A DNA stretch of 64,000 nt from an uncultured Phycisphaerae bacterium (GCA_937949545.1 CALEDR010000028.1:1-64000), one strand, 5' to 3'. Counted from the first letter of the stretch, positions 7,272-16,917 are shown. Numbers and translations: made by a program. Notes: generated from the sequence alone by a model not told the origin.

Positions 7272-9466
7272 GTTCAGAGCCCCAAGTTTTGCATTCTGAG
7301 AAGGCGGAGTTTTCGGGGGGAGCTTCGAATTCATCCAACGGAGGTTGGAAAGCTTTTCTTTTGTTTTATCGCAAGCCGCTGATTGTCCTGGCCCATGTGA
7401 TTGTTTTTGTGGCTGCGCTGACGCTGGCGTTTTTGTTTGCCTTTAACATGCAGCTGCTTCGGCGGTGGGCGGTTTATCCGTTTCCGATTCTTCTGGCGGT
7501 GATTCTGCCGGTTAAACTGCTGGTGTTTGCCCGATTCGACCAGTACCGGGGGTGGTGGCGGTACGTGGGGATGTCGGATTTGCTTCAGATTTCCAAGGCT
7601 TCTTTGGTCTCCACAGTCATCCTGATGGCCCTGTGGTATTCATACGGGTGGTTTGGATATACCTTTGTGCCGGCTGCCTCGGTTCAGTCGGTTCAGGAGA
7701 AGTTGCACCAACTGGAGAAACAGCTGTCGGAAGCCCTGACCAGCGAGGAAACTCTTCATCTGCGGCAGCAATACTACAATTTGAAGGGGCTGGGGAATCT
7801 GCTGTCGGTCAGTCAGCTTTCCGTTCTGCGCAGGGAAGCGCAGAGACTGGCGGTCAACTGTCAGGAACGGCTGCGTCTGGAGCTGGAAATTGAACGCTGT
7901 GTGGAGTTCCAGAAGACCCTCGAAGGCGTGATTATGCTGGACCTGTTTACAACCATTATGCTGTTGTCAGGTCTTCGAATGCTGATTCGGCTTTATCATG
8001 AAGAGTTTTTTGCTGAAAGCCGAAAGGCACTGCGGCGGTTTTTAATTGTGGGGGCCGGGGATGCCGGCGAGGCCCTGCTGCGGGAATTGATGCGCCACAA
8101 GGACAGTCCCTATCAGGTGGTGGGCTTTGTGGATGATGACCCGGCCAAATATCGGATGAAAATCCACGGTGTGCCGGTACTCGGAAATGTCGAGCAGCTG
8201 CCGCAGGTTTGTCAGAAATACAGTGTGGATGAGATTGCGATAGCAATTCCCAGAGCCACCCCCAAGCAGATGCGCCGGATTGTTCAGATTTGTCAGGGAA
8301 CCAAACTGCGGTTCAGCACCGTGCCGTCCATTACAGATATTGCCTCCGGCAGGCTGCGGGTCTCTCAGATTCGCGATGTGGACATCAACGACCTGCTGGG
8401 GCGCGAGGAGGTGAAACTGGACATCGAGGGCATCCGGCGGTTTTTGACAGGCAAGACCATTCTCGTAACCGGGGCGGGGGGCTCGATTGGGTCCGAAATG
8501 TGTAGGCAGGTCTGCGGCTTTGCTCCGAAATGTCTGCTGCTGGTGGAGCAGGCGGAAAACCCTCTCTTTTATATTGAAGGGGAACTGCGGAAGGCCTATC
8601 CGAATGTGCCGCTGGAAACCCTGATTTGCGATATTACAGATCGGATTCGTGTGGACCAGATTTTTGACTGGTTTCGTCCGGAAGTCGTGATCCATGCCGC
8701 AGCCCACAAGCATGTTCCTCTGATGGAAATTAATCCCGGGGAGGCCATCAAGAACAATGTAATCGGGACCATGAATGTGGCGGATGCGGCGGACCGAATC
8801 GGTTCAGAACATTTTGTGATGATCAGTACCGATAAGGCCGTCAATCCCACGAGCATTATGGGCTCGTCCAAACGGATTGCCGAGATGTATATTCAGGACC
8901 TGAATAACACCAGCAAAACGCATTTTGTAACGGTGCGGTTCGGGAATGTGCTGGGCTCGAACGGTTCGGTGGTGCCGATTTTCAAAAAGCAGATCGCCGA
9001 AGGCGGACCGGTGACCGTGACGCATCCGGAGATGCGGCGGTATTTTATGACCATTCCGGAGGCCAGCCAGCTGGTGCTGCAGGCGGCGGCCATCGGAAAG
9101 GGGGGAGAAATTTTTGTTCTGGACATGGGCGAGCCGGTGAAAATTATGGATCTGGCTCGCGATTTGATTACCCTGAGCGGGTTTCGTCCGGGGGAGGATA
9201 TTGAGATTGTCTTTACAGGCCTGCGGCCCGGTGAGAAGCTGTTTGAGGAATTGTCGATTGCAGGCGAGGATATGATTCCGACGGTGCATCCGAAGATTGC
9301 TGTTTGGAAAAATATCTCCAGAGACCGGCAGTTTTTACGCACCCATATTCAGAAGCTGATTGAGGCGGCCTATACACAAGACCGCCGGCGCATTGTGGAA
9401 CTCATTAAGATTTTGATTCCCCAGTATATGGGGGAATCCGGAGGCGGCGCATCGGCATCTGTCTGA
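7268..9466 (+). CDS. UDP-sugar 4,6-dehydratase, FlaA1/CapD/WbpM type, with coiled-coil insert
   Basis: 732 aa membrane-bound nucleotide-sugar dehydratase for O-antigen or capsule sugars. Residues 35-135 hold three hydrophobic helices. Residues about 137-215 form a Glu/Gln/Leu-rich helical segment (SVQEKLHQLEKQL ... LRRE ... QERLRLELEIE), then a fourth helix near 218-240. A first Rossmann domain has LIVGAGDAGEALLREL near 257, and the SDR domain starts with TGAGGSIGSE near 397. The catalytic stretch STDKAVNPTSIMGSSKR near 520 has the Met...Lys form of the 4,6-dehydratases (normally Tyr...Lys in other SDRs). GLRPGEKLFEEL is near residue 655. The typical family is about 600-650 aa; the excess is the helical insert, which falls between membrane helices. 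Sugar specificity cannot be read. Confidence 0.88.
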   Translation: MSSEPQVLHSEKAEFSGGASNSSNGGWKAFLLFYRKPLIVLAHVIVFVAALTLAFLFAFNMQLLRRWAVYPFPILLAVILPVKLLVFARFDQYRGWWRYVGMSDLLQISKASLVSTVILMALWYSYGWFGYTFVPAASVQSVQEKLHQLEKQLSEALTSEETLHLRQQYYNLKGLGNLLSVSQLSVLRREAQRLAVNCQERLRLELEIERCVEFQKTLEGVIMLDLFTTIMLLSGLRMLIRLYHEEFFAESRKALRRFLIVGAGDAGEALLRELMRHKDSPYQVVGFVDDDPAKYRMKIHGVPVLGNVEQLPQVCQKYSVDEIAIAIPRATPKQMRRIVQICQGTKLRFSTVPSITDIASGRLRVSQIRDVDINDLLGREEVKLDIEGIRRFLTGKTILVTGAGGSIGSEMCRQVCGFAPKCLLLVEQAENPLFYIEGELRKAYPNVPLETLICDITDRIRVDQIFDWFRPEVVIHAAAHKHVPLMEINPGEAIKNNVIGTMNVADAADRIGSEHFVMISTDKAVNPTSIMGSSKRIAEMYIQDLNNTSKTHFVTVRFGNVLGSNGSVVPIFKKQIAEGGPVTVTHPEMRRYFMTIPEASQLVLQAAAIGKGGEIFVLDMGEPVKIMDLARDLITLSGFRPGEDIEIVFTGLRPGEKLFEELSIAGEDMIPTVHPKIAVWKNISRDRQFLRTHIQKLIEAAYTQDRRRIVELIKILIPQYMGESGGGASASV

Positions 9467-9469
9467 GGG

Positions 9470-9484
9470 GGCCGGTTGCCGGCC
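9470..9484. terminator. GC-rich hairpin between convergent genes
   Basis: GGCCGG-TTG-CCGGCC forms a 6-bp perfect stem 3 nt after the stop of the dehydratase gene and just before the 3' end of the opposing xer gene. There is no T-run on either side, so intrinsic termination is uncertain. Confidence 0.3.
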
Positions 9485-9491
9485 GGGTGAC

Positions 9492-10448
9492 TTACCGAAC
9501 CGCCGAGTGCACCACTTCTTCCCGCGGATGGGCATTCTGATACTGCTCTTTCATCCGGCTGGTCGTTACATGGGTGTAGATCTGGGTAGTGGACAGCGAC
9601 TGATGTCCCAGCAGTTCCTGAACGCTCCGGAGATCTGCTCCGTTGTTGAGCATGTGTGTGGCAAAGCTGTGCCGAAGCGTGTGGGGACTGATGGATGGAT
9701 CCAGGCCGGCCTGAATGAGGTATTTGTCCATTTTGCGGCGGACGCTGCGGGTGCTCAGCCGCTTGCCGTGCTTGTTGGCAAAGAGGACTTTTGTGTCAAA
9801 ACTCGGATCGGACTGAATCCGTTTGTTGCGGAATTCAATATAATGCTGGATGGACTGCAGGGCACTGGAGCCGATGGGGCAGATGCGTTCTTTCTTGCCT
9901 TTGCCCCGCACGTGAATGACCTCGCCCAAAAAGTCCACATCTTCGAGATTGAGAGCCACCAGTTCGCTGACCCGCATTCCGGTGCTGTAAAGCACTTCGA
10001 GCATGGCCCGGTCTCTGGCCCCCAGCCAGGTATCCGCCGGCGGGGTGTTCAGCAGTTTCTGCACCTGTTCGTATTCCAGGAATTTGGGCAGTTTCTTTTC
10101 CTGTTTGGGGGTTTTGATGGACGACACCGGGTTGTTGCTGAGCTGCCCGCGTTTGACCAGAAATTTATAGAAACTGCGCAGGGTTGCCAGTTTTCTGGCT
10201 GTGGTGGATTTGGTGTAATGGCGTTCATTCAGGAAGGCCATAAATTTGCGTACGGTCTGAACGTCTACAGACAGCAGAAGCTGGTCCGGCCCGGCGGAAG
10301 GAGCATCCGGGTTGGCTTTTTGCTCATCCTGAAGGAACTGAACGAATTGTTCCAGGTCGGCGCCGTAGCACTTGGCGGTGTAATCGGAAAAATGCTTTTC
10401 CAGTTTGAGATACGTGATGAAATCCTGAATGATTGCCGCGTCTTTCAT
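9492..10448 (-). CDS. xerC: tyrosine recombinase XerC/XerD
   Basis: 318 aa site-specific recombinase, most likely for chromosome dimer resolution. The N-terminal SAM-like core-binding domain covers residues 1-115, with KSTTARKLATLRSFYKFL. All catalytic residues are present: R159 in TGMRVSEL, K183 in RGKGKKER, H256 and R259 in HTLRHSFATHML, H282 in LGHQSLSTTQIY and nucleophile Y291. The tail YQNAHPRE matches the Xer C-terminal ending. A loop of about 15 residues (45-60) is longer than usual. XerC versus XerD cannot be decided. AAGGAAC lies upstream of the ATG. It follows the small 89-aa gene by 35 nt. Confidence 0.93.
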   Translation of the reverse strand: MKDAAIIQDFITYLKLEKHFSDYTAKCYGADLEQFVQFLQDEQKANPDAPSAGPDQLLLSVDVQTVRKFMAFLNERHYTKSTTARKLATLRSFYKFLVKRGQLSNNPVSSIKTPKQEKKLPKFLEYEQVQKLLNTPPADTWLGARDRAMLEVLYSTGMRVSELVALNLEDVDFLGEVIHVRGKGKKERICPIGSSALQSIQHYIEFRNKRIQSDPSFDTKVLFANKHGKRLSTRSVRRKMDKYLIQAGLDPSISPHTLRHSFATHMLNNGADLRSVQELLGHQSLSTTQIYTHVTTSRMKEQYQNAHPREEVVHSAVR

Positions 10449-10483
10449 AATCGTTCCTTCTTTCTATCTTTCCTTGCGAAAGG

Positions 10484-10753
10484 TTATTCAAGGTCTTCGC
10501 TGTCATCCAGAGGTTCGGAGGTCTGCATAGGAAGAGGAAGGTCTTTATACAGAAGCTGGTCGGCCTGACCGATTAAGGATTGAGTCAGGCGAAAACTGAG
10601 AACGGCGGCGTCAAACCAGTCAAAATCCGTCCGCGGGTCCGTTGCACACGCCACCAAAGCGTCCAGAAGAGGCCCCTCCTGTCCCGGTTCATAACGGAAA
10701 ATATATTTTTCTCCGCCTTTGTTGAGGACCAGTTGTTTTTTTTCTGTATTCAT
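10484..10753 (-). CDS. small conserved-type protein of unknown function
   Basis: 89 aa, not recognised. It opens with a strand-like KKQLVLNKGGEKYIFRYEPGQEGPLLDALVACATDPRTDFDWFDAAVLSFRL, split here by several acidic positions, and ends with a short acidic tail. It has no membrane segment and no cysteine cluster. The coding assignment rests on sensible composition, its own upstream inverted repeat, and a 35-nt gap to xerC in the same direction. It may be in one transcript with xerC. Confidence 0.65.
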   Translation of the reverse strand: MNTEKKQLVLNKGGEKYIFRYEPGQEGPLLDALVACATDPRTDFDWFDAAVLSFRLTQSLIGQADQLLYKDLPLPMQTSEPLDDSEDLE

Positions 10754-10763
10754 AAATGACGTT

Positions 10764-10796
10764 CCGATAAGTGAAAATCTCTACATCTTTTATCGG
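10764..10796. promoter_or_regulatory. inverted repeat upstream of the 89-aa gene
   Basis: CCGATAA and TTATCGG form a perfect 7-bp inverted repeat with a 19-nt spacer, 10 nt upstream of the ATG at 10753. It could be an operator or a 5'-UTR stem. No partner regulator is suggested by the neighbourhood. Confidence 0.35.
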
Positions 10797-10934
10797 TCGG
10801 AACGACGGTTTCTAAAGTATTTTTTTGTTTTTTCAGGCAAAAAGAAGGGCTCTTTCGAATTCGGCTGAAACAGGACCGATAATAAAAATGATTTGAAGAT
10901 AAAGAAAATCAGGAAACAGTGCGGGCAGGCAGAA

Positions 10935-10955
10935 CCTACTTTACACAAAAGTAGG
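10935..10955 (-). terminator. stem-loop across the radical SAM stop codon
   Basis: CCTACTTT-ACACA-AAAGTAGG is a perfect 8-bp stem that includes the TAG stop of the radical SAM gene. No T-run follows on the minus strand, so it may act as an RNA 3'-end stabiliser rather than an intrinsic terminator. Confidence 0.35.
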
Positions 10956-11877
10956 ATTTCCCATCGCGGTTTTCAATCCGGACCTGGTTGCTTTCCAGAA
11001 GACGCTGCAGATATTTGGCCGCAAGAGAAGGGGCAATCTGGAGACTGACGGTCAGCTCTTCAAGAGCACAGGGGCGACGCTTGAGGGTTTCGAGGATTGT
11101 CTGTTCGGAAAAGTGTTTTTGTTCGTCCGTTCGAGCTTTGGGAAAATCGGCAATCACCTCGGCTTTTGGATGAAGCTGGGGGGCTAACTGCTCCAGAATA
11201 GGCAGGGGGACGGCTCGGATGTGCGGATGAGCGGTCGGGCGGACGGCGGTGTTCAGTTGGACTTTGTCCGGATTAATTTTTTTGATAAGGCGATTCAGAT
11301 TGGTAATGGAATCGGGGTTGGTGTTGAGCCCTTCACAAAGGAAGACTTCCAGCCAGATCGGGCCTTTGTATTCACGGCGGAAAAGAATCAATCCTTCCAC
11401 AAAGCGTTCAAATGGAATGCTTTGATGGGGCTGGTTGATTTTTTTGAATGTTTCCGGGTCACCCGCATCGAGGGACGGAAGGACCACGTCGGCCAGAGAG
11501 CACTGTTTTCGGACCTCCGGGTCCCAGAACAGGGTGCCGTTGGTAATCAGAGCTGCCGGAATTTTCGTTAGATGATGAATTCCTTCAATAATTTCATCAA
11601 GACGGCTGTGAAGGGTCGGTTCACCGGAACCGCTGATCGTAATATAGTCCGCTGTAATTCCTTCCGTCAGCCACCGGCGGATTTCTTCAAGAATGTCTTC
11701 AGGGGGAACATAATTTTTTCGTTCGAGAGTCTGGATGGCGTCTGTCCCTAATTGGCAATATAGGCAATTTTGTGTGCAGGTTTTGAAAGGGACCGGGTCC
11801 ACGCCGAGACTTCGCCCGAGCCGCCGGGATGGGACCGGACCAAATAGATGGCGATATTTCGGAGCCGGATTTTTCAT
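10936..11877 (-). CDS. radical SAM protein (COG0731-like) with C-terminal winged helix
   Basis: 313 aa. The start is ATG 11877, overlapping the kdsA stop (ATGA); longer upstream frame lies inside kdsA. The N terminus reads HLFGPVPSRRLGRSLGVD, then the 4Fe-4S/SAM motif C34-x3-C38-x2-C41, and ISGSGEPTLH, the GGEP-type SAM-binding motif. This is the COG0731-like group, related to the wybutosine enzyme TYW1 but without its flavodoxin part. The last 70 residues look like a winged-helix domain (ETLKRRPCALEELTVSLQIAPSLAAKYLQRLLES, split). Reaction unknown. Translational coupling to kdsA is clear, a functional link is not. Confidence 0.82.
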   Translation of the reverse strand: MKNPAPKYRHLFGPVPSRRLGRSLGVDPVPFKTCTQNCLYCQLGTDAIQTLERKNYVPPEDILEEIRRWLTEGITADYITISGSGEPTLHSRLDEIIEGIHHLTKIPAALITNGTLFWDPEVRKQCSLADVVLPSLDAGDPETFKKINQPHQSIPFERFVEGLILFRREYKGPIWLEVFLCEGLNTNPDSITNLNRLIKKINPDKVQLNTAVRPTAHPHIRAVPLPILEQLAPQLHPKAEVIADFPKARTDEQKHFSEQTILETLKRRPCALEELTVSLQIAPSLAAKYLQRLLESNQVRIENRDGKSYFCVK

Positions 11878-12707
11878 ACGGTCTGGCGAACAATCTGATA
11901 GATTTGATAGCAGGTTTTTACGAGGGGTTCGACCTGTTCTAACGGCAGCATACAATCGGCATCGCAAAGGGCCTTTTGCGGGTTCGGGTGCACTTCCATA
12001 AAGAGACCATCGGCTCCGGCGGCCGCAGCGGCCCGGGCGAGAACAGGGGCTAAATCCCGCCGACCCGCACTGGCGGTTCCTAATCCGCCGGGTCTTTGTG
12101 TGCTGTGGGTGGCATCGAAAATGACCGGACAGCCGAGGTTCTGCATAGCCGGGATGGCGGTCATATCGTTGACCAGCCGGTTGTATCCGAAAAAGGTTCC
12201 CCGTTCCGTAAGGAAAATCTGTTGCCCGCCGGCGGCCCGGATTTTTTCAACGGCGTTCTTCATTTCTTCCGGACTGACGAACTGGCCTTTTTTAACATTA
12301 ATCGGCTTGCCGGTTTTGGCACAAGCCACAAGAAGGTCAGTTTGACGACACAGAAAGGCGGGAATCTGCAGACAGTCCACAACTTGAGCAGCAGGAACGA
12401 CCTGTGAGGGCTCATGTATATCAGTTAAAACAGGCAGACCCGTTTTTTTTCGGACTGTTTCGAGCACTTGAAGACCTTTTTCAAGGCCGGGGCCGCGAAA
12501 ACTTTCGATGCTTGTCCGGTTGGCTTTGTCAAAACTGGCTTTGAAGACAAAGGGGATTTGGGTTCGTTTTTGGATTTGGAGGAGCGCATCCGCCACGTCC
12601 AGGCACAATGACTCACTTTCAATCACACAAGGCCCGGCGATGACGAAGAACATTTTCCCGAGCTCGATGGAAGCCGATCCGATTTGATAGATGGTTCTGT
12701 TTTGCAT
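11874..12707 (-). CDS. kdsA: 3-deoxy-8-phosphooctulonate synthase (Kdo8P synthase)
   Basis: 277 aa. It condenses phosphoenolpyruvate and arabinose 5-phosphate to Kdo 8-phosphate, the committed step to Kdo in LPS. Seen: FVIAGPCVIESE with C27, FKASFDKANRTS, the KANRTS signature of KdsA, GLPVLTDIHEP, VKKGQF and DATHSTQRPGG. A Cys in the IAGPC position marks the metal-dependent class, as in Aquifex aeolicus; E. coli has Asn there. Its presence argues for a Gram-negative, LPS-bearing outer membrane. It follows the lipid-kinase-like gene by 5 nt and is coupled to the radical SAM gene. Confidence 0.96.
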   Translation of the reverse strand: MQNRTIYQIGSASIELGKMFFVIAGPCVIESESLCLDVADALLQIQKRTQIPFVFKASFDKANRTSIESFRGPGLEKGLQVLETVRKKTGLPVLTDIHEPSQVVPAAQVVDCLQIPAFLCRQTDLLVACAKTGKPINVKKGQFVSPEEMKNAVEKIRAAGGQQIFLTERGTFFGYNRLVNDMTAIPAMQNLGCPVIFDATHSTQRPGGLGTASAGRRDLAPVLARAAAAAGADGLFMEVHPNPQKALCDADCMLPLEQVEPLVKTCYQIYQIVRQTV

Positions 12708-12712
12708 AGAGA

Positions 12713-13669
12713 TTATCCAATCATTCTTCTCAGTCGAGTCCGAATACCGGCAGGTTTTGCACCGGGCGGAACAAGCACGTTGATGGCCTGCGGGATAAGC
12801 TTAATTTCAGCGGGGGGTTCCGGTCCGGGGTCGCCGTCAATTTGACAATAAATCGGTTCTTTGGCCAGAGATTCGACGGTAATTACGGTGCCCTGCTTAT
12901 AAAAAACATCTTTGCCGTGTGTATGCATTTTGAAGATAGTAGCGGCGGCGTGTTTGAGCAGGTGGGCCTGATGCCGGCATTTGTAGATGCATAAATCCAG
13001 TTTTCCGTCTCCGTACTGGGCATGCCTGCAGATTTGAAGACCGAGAGCATAGCGTGAGATATTGCCGACAAAGACCAATCCCTGTCCGGAAAAACATTCC
13101 TGGCCGTCAATGGTCACCCGCAGGGGAGGAAATGTATGAGCCCAAAAACATCTCCAAATCGGCCAAAAATAATCCAGATGGCTGATATGGCCTGTGCGCC
13201 AGCCGTGAATTCGATGTATCACATCTCCATCAAAACCAAAACCGCAAATGGAGGTGAAGCACTTGCCGTTGATGGTTCCTAGGTCAAGAGGGCGAAGCTG
13301 CCAGGCCTCGTACGTTTTGATAAGGGTTTGAGGCTGGAGGTCATATCCCAGTTCGTTGGCCAGCAGATTTTCGGTTCCGGATGGGATAATCAGCAGGGGT
13401 TTGTCGCTTCCTTCCAGACCGTGAATAACCTCCCGAATTGTGCCGTCTCCGCCTGCAGCGGCTACCAGGGAGCAATCATAATCCACAGCGGCCTGCTGAG
13501 CCAGTTCACAGGCGTGGGCCAGCGATTGGGTGAAGAAGGTTTTCATCCGGCATCCGGCTTGATGAAAGTAGTCCTGAAGACAGTTGACCAGATGTTTTCG
13601 GCTGCTGGCGCCGGATTTAGGGTTGATAATCAGAAAGATGTATCCGTTCAGTTTCGGCATGGTTTTCAT
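12713..13669 (-). CDS. diacylglycerol/sphingosine kinase-family lipid kinase
   Basis: 318 aa. The DAGK catalytic domain runs from residue 8: YIFLIINPKSGASSRKHL, then AAGGDGTIREVIHG (the GGDGT nucleotide motif) and PSGTENLLANELG where most relatives have GTxND. The second half is the beta-sandwich lipid domain with CGFGFDGDVI and CQIDGDP. Relatives phosphorylate diacylglycerol or other membrane lipids; YegS-like is the nearest description. Start at ATG 13669; ATG 13660 is also possible and neither has a strong ribosome site. It lies between the CYTH gene and kdsA, all minus strand with short gaps, so envelope lipid function is a fair guess. Confidence 0.88.
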   Translation of the reverse strand: MKTMPKLNGYIFLIINPKSGASSRKHLVNCLQDYFHQAGCRMKTFFTQSLAHACELAQQAAVDYDCSLVAAAGGDGTIREVIHGLEGSDKPLLIIPSGTENLLANELGYDLQPQTLIKTYEAWQLRPLDLGTINGKCFTSICGFGFDGDVIHRIHGWRTGHISHLDYFWPIWRCFWAHTFPPLRVTIDGQECFSGQGLVFVGNISRYALGLQICRHAQYGDGKLDLCIYKCRHQAHLLKHAAATIFKMHTHGKDVFYKQGTVITVESLAKEPIYCQIDGDPGPEPPAEIKLIPQAINVLVPPGAKPAGIRTRLRRMIG

Positions 13670-13681
13670 CGGAAGAACAGG

Positions 13682-14218
13682 TCAGATTTGTTTTTTCAGG
13701 AGAGCTCCGGCCAGGAGTTTGGCATATCCTTCCGAGAGGTGGTGTTCTCCCTGAAGGCCGAGGTGAGCCAGGGCCTCTTCGACTTCGACTTCCGTGGGGG
13801 CCTCCACTTCGACAAAACATCCCATCGGAGGAACACGGTCCAGGCAGATATGACAATGTTTCCATGTCCAGATTTTTCTGGTTTTTTTAACAATGATGCC
13901 GGAGGTGAAGCCCAGTCCAAAGAAGATTTTTTTGGCGGCTTCAAAATCGCTGATTTGAACTTCGGCTTCGGGGCGCGTTTTAAATCGCCGTTTTTCTTTG
14001 GGGCCTTTGAAGGTCAGGAAAAATTTTTCCCCTTCCGATCCGTGCTGTCTGCGCAGCCGCAGGCCGCAGCCCCGTTTAAGCGGGTGACCGTGCGTTCCTT
14101 TCAGATACAAATCCGTTTCTCGGACTTCTTTGAGAAAAACAGCATTCATTTTTCGCAGTCGCGCTTCGAGCGGAGCCAGCGACGGGACAGCGATTTTGGC
14201 TTCAATTTCAATTTTCAC
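13682..14218 (-). CDS. CYTH-domain phosphatase/cyclase-like protein
   Basis: 178 aa, GTG start. It opens with the CYTH signature ExExK (E4, E6, K8 in MKIEIEAKI), followed by DLYL, LRLRRQ, FLTFKGP and a late GCFVEVEAP. These charged strands line the triphosphate tunnel of CYTH enzymes. The class includes CyaB-type adenylate cyclases, thiamine triphosphatase and inorganic triphosphatases; the substrate here is not deducible, and the simple single-domain form resembles CyaB. It lies 21 nt after leuS and 12 nt before the lipid-kinase-like gene. Confidence 0.87.
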   Translation of the reverse strand: MKIEIEAKIAVPSLAPLEARLRKMNAVFLKEVRETDLYLKGTHGHPLKRGCGLRLRRQHGSEGEKFFLTFKGPKEKRRFKTRPEAEVQISDFEAAKKIFFGLGFTSGIIVKKTRKIWTWKHCHICLDRVPPMGCFVEVEAPTEVEVEEALAHLGLQGEHHLSEGYAKLLAGALLKKQI

Positions 14219-14239
14219 AATCCATGGAACCCCATCAAT

Positions 14240-16849
14240 TTACGGGATTATGTTTACCAGCCGGGATTTTACAATGATGACTTTTTTGGGTTTTTGTCCA
14301 TTCAGGACGGCCTGAATTTTCGGATGAGCCAGGGCCAGCCGTTCAATCTCCTGTTCATCCGCATCAGCGGAAATGCAGAAGCGGTCTTTGATTTTTCCGC
14401 ATACTTGGAGGGCCAGCTCGACCTGTTTTTCCTGCACCAGCTGGGGGTCAAATTGCGGCCAGGGTTCATAAGCCAGCGTGTTGGGATGGCCCAGCCGCTG
14501 CCAGAGTTCTTCGGCGATATGAGGGGCAAACGGCGATAAAATCAGGATGAACGGTTCGAGAATTTGTCTGGGACGGACGGTTTGGCGTCCGAAGTGATTG
14601 ACAAAAATCATCATCTGGCTGATGGCGGTGTTGAAGGCGAAGTTTTCGATGTCTAAGGTCACTTTTTTGATAGTCTGGTGGAGCAGACGCAGGGTTTGTT
14701 CATCGGGCTGTGCATCCTGAACAGCCGAATTCAGATTGCCGGTTTCGGGGTCCACCACGAGCCGCCAGACTTTATGAAGGAAGCGGTGAACGCCTTCAAC
14801 TCCCTGCATGCTCCAGGGCTTAACGGCTTCCAAAGGCCCCATGAACATCTCATAGAGCCGCATGGAATCAGCGCCGTATTGGGCAATCACGGAATCGGGG
14901 TTGATGACGTTTCCGCGGGATTTGCTCATTTTCTGGTTGTCTTCCCCCAGAATCATTCCCTGATTGATGAGTTTCTGGAAGGGTTCCGGTGTCGAGACAT
15001 ATCCGAGGTCGTAGAGCAGTTTATGCCAGAATCGGGAATAAAGCAGGTGAAGAACGGCATGCTCGGCCCCGCCGATGTACAAGTCAACCGGCATCCAGTA
15101 TTTTTCGACAGCGGGGTCAAAGGGGGCTTTGTCGTTTGCGGGGTCGAGGTATCGCAGGTAATACCAGCAGCTTCCGGCCCATTGGGGCATTGTGTTGGTT
15201 TCGCGTTTGGCTTTTGTTCCGTCCGGGAGGGTGACATTGACCCAGTCTACGGCCTTGGCCAGGGGCGGCTCTCCCGTGCCGGTGGGCTTAAAGTCGTCCA
15301 GTTTGGGCAAGCCCAGCGGCAGGTCGGCTTCAGAAAGGGCGATGGTGCGTCCGTCCTCGGTGTGGAGGATGGGGAAGGGCTCGCCCCAGTAGCGCTGCCG
15401 GCTGAAGAGCCAGTCTCGCAATTTGTAATTGACGGCCTTTTTGCCGAGTCCTTTTTCTTCGAGCCAGGCGGTGATTTTTTCCTTAAAAACCGGTGTGGGC
15501 AGGCCGTCGAACGGACCGGAATTGAAAGCCGTTCCGTCTCCGGTGAAACAGACTTGTCCGGCCTGGACCTGCTGAGCCAATTCCGGGTCTTCGGGTTTGA
15601 CGACGGGGATGATGGGCAGACCGAATTTTTGGGCGAATTCAAAGTCGCGTTCGTCATGGGCTGGCACGGCCATAATGGCACCGGTGCCGTAACTGATAAG
15701 GACGTAGTCGCTGATCCAGATTGGAATCTGTTTGCCGTTGACGGGATTAACGGCAAAGGCCCCTGTAAATTGACCGGTTTTTTCCTTGGACAATTCCGTA
15801 CGGTCGAGGTCGCTTTTTCGGGCGGCCTGTTCTTTGTAATCCTGAATAGCCTGTTTGTATTCCGGGGTTGTGATTTGGTCCACAAGCGGATGTTCCGGGG
15901 CCAGAACCATATAAGTGGCCCCAAAGAGCGTGTCGGGGCGTGTGGTGAAGATGCGAATTGTGGTGTTATGGCCGACGACGGCGAAACTGACTTCCGCACC
16001 GACGCTGCGTCCAATCCAGTCTTGCTGAAGTTTTTTGATGGATTCCGGCCAGTCCAGCTGGTTGAGGCCTTCGAGGAGTCGTTCGGCATAGCGGGTGATG
16101 CGAAGCATCCATTGCCGCATCGGCTTACGGATGACCGGATAGCCGCCTCGCTCGCTGACGCCGCCGACAACCTCTTCATTGGCCAGCACCGTTCCGAGGG
16201 CCGGACACCAGTTGACCGGGGCTTCGGCCTCGTAGGCAAGCCGATGGTCGTCAATGTATTTCTGGACGGCCTTTCGGCCCTGAGCGGCGATTTCTTCCGG
16301 AATCGGCAGCTCTTCAATCGGCCGGGCCTTCTGGAGTTTTTCATCGAACCAGCTGTTGTAAAATTTCAGGAAAATCCATTGGGTCCATTTGTAATAGCGG
16401 ATATCGGTGGTATCAACCTGACGGTCCCAGTCATAGCTGAAGCCGAGGGCCTGAATCTGGCGGCGCATGTTTTCGATATTCCGCTGGGTGGTAACAGCCG
16501 GATGGGTTCCGGTCTGGACGGCGTATTGTTCGGCGGGCAGTCCGAAGGCGTCCCAGCCGATCGGATGGAGGACATTGTATCCCTTCATTCGCTTGTATCG
16601 TGCGACAATATCGCTGGCAGTGTATCCTTCTGGATGGCCGACGTGGAGACCCTGTGCGGACGGATAGGGAAACATATCGAGAACGTAGTACTTGGGGCGT
16701 TCGGAAAGCGGAGTTTTTGGGTCGGGCTTAGGAGGCTTCTGGCCTTTTTGAAGGGGGCGGCCGTCCGGGGCCTTAAAGGTTTTATTGCGAAGCCAATATT
16801 CCTGCCATTTTTTTTCGATTGCGACAAAATCGTACCGGCCGTTTTCCAT
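14240..16849 (-). CDS. leuS: leucyl-tRNA synthetase
   Basis: 869 aa from ATG 16849 ([16 protein letters not shown]), which matches the usual beginning of LeuS; an in-frame ATG at 16894 adds 15 residues and cannot be excluded because neither start has a good Shine-Dalgarno. It charges tRNA-Leu. Seen: HVGH (HIGH motif) in [14 protein letters not shown], the CP1 editing domain with [15 protein letters not shown] and [19 protein letters not shown] carrying the editing Asp, MKSKS-type loop as [16 protein letters not shown], and the anticodon-binding C-terminal domain. Class I synthetase of the bacterial type. The promoter is between this gene and the DUF434 gene. Confidence 0.97.
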   Translation of the reverse strand: MENGRYDFVAIEKKWQEYWLRNKTFKAPDGRPLQKGQKPPKPDPKTPLSERPKYYVLDMFPYPSAQGLHVGHPEGYTASDIVARYKRMKGYNVLHPIGWDAFGLPAEQYAVQTGTHPAVTTQRNIENMRRQIQALGFSYDWDRQVDTTDIRYYKWTQWIFLKFYNSWFDEKLQKARPIEELPIPEEIAAQGRKAVQKYIDDHRLAYEAEAPVNWCPALGTVLANEEVVGGVSERGGYPVIRKPMRQWMLRITRYAERLLEGLNQLDWPESIKKLQQDWIGRSVGAEVSFAVVGHNTTIRIFTTRPDTLFGATYMVLAPEHPLVDQITTPEYKQAIQDYKEQAARKSDLDRTELSKEKTGQFTGAFAVNPVNGKQIPIWISDYVLISYGTGAIMAVPAHDERDFEFAQKFGLPIIPVVKPEDPELAQQVQAGQVCFTGDGTAFNSGPFDGLPTPVFKEKITAWLEEKGLGKKAVNYKLRDWLFSRQRYWGEPFPILHTEDGRTIALSEADLPLGLPKLDDFKPTGTGEPPLAKAVDWVNVTLPDGTKAKRETNTMPQWAGSCWYYLRYLDPANDKAPFDPAVEKYWMPVDLYIGGAEHAVLHLLYSRFWHKLLYDLGYVSTPEPFQKLINQGMILGEDNQKMSKSRGNVINPDSVIAQYGADSMRLYEMFMGPLEAVKPWSMQGVEGVHRFLHKVWRLVVDPETGNLNSAVQDAQPDEQTLRLLHQTIKKVTLDIENFAFNTAISQMMIFVNHFGRQTVRPRQILEPFILILSPFAPHIAEELWQRLGHPNTLAYEPWPQFDPQLVQEKQVELALQVCGKIKDRFCISADADEQEIERLALAHPKIQAVLNGQKPKKVIIVKSRLVNIIP

Positions 16850-16917
16850 AAGAATTCTCAATACTTGCCAAAACCTATATTCTTTATCAGCCATGAATGA
16901 TTTGATTGAAAACGTAC

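Noticed and set aside
14678-16900. 740-codon plus-strand frame opposite leuS
   Set aside because: It is an exact antisense shadow of leuS without any domain and without a ribosome site; the minus-strand gene has all LeuS motifs.
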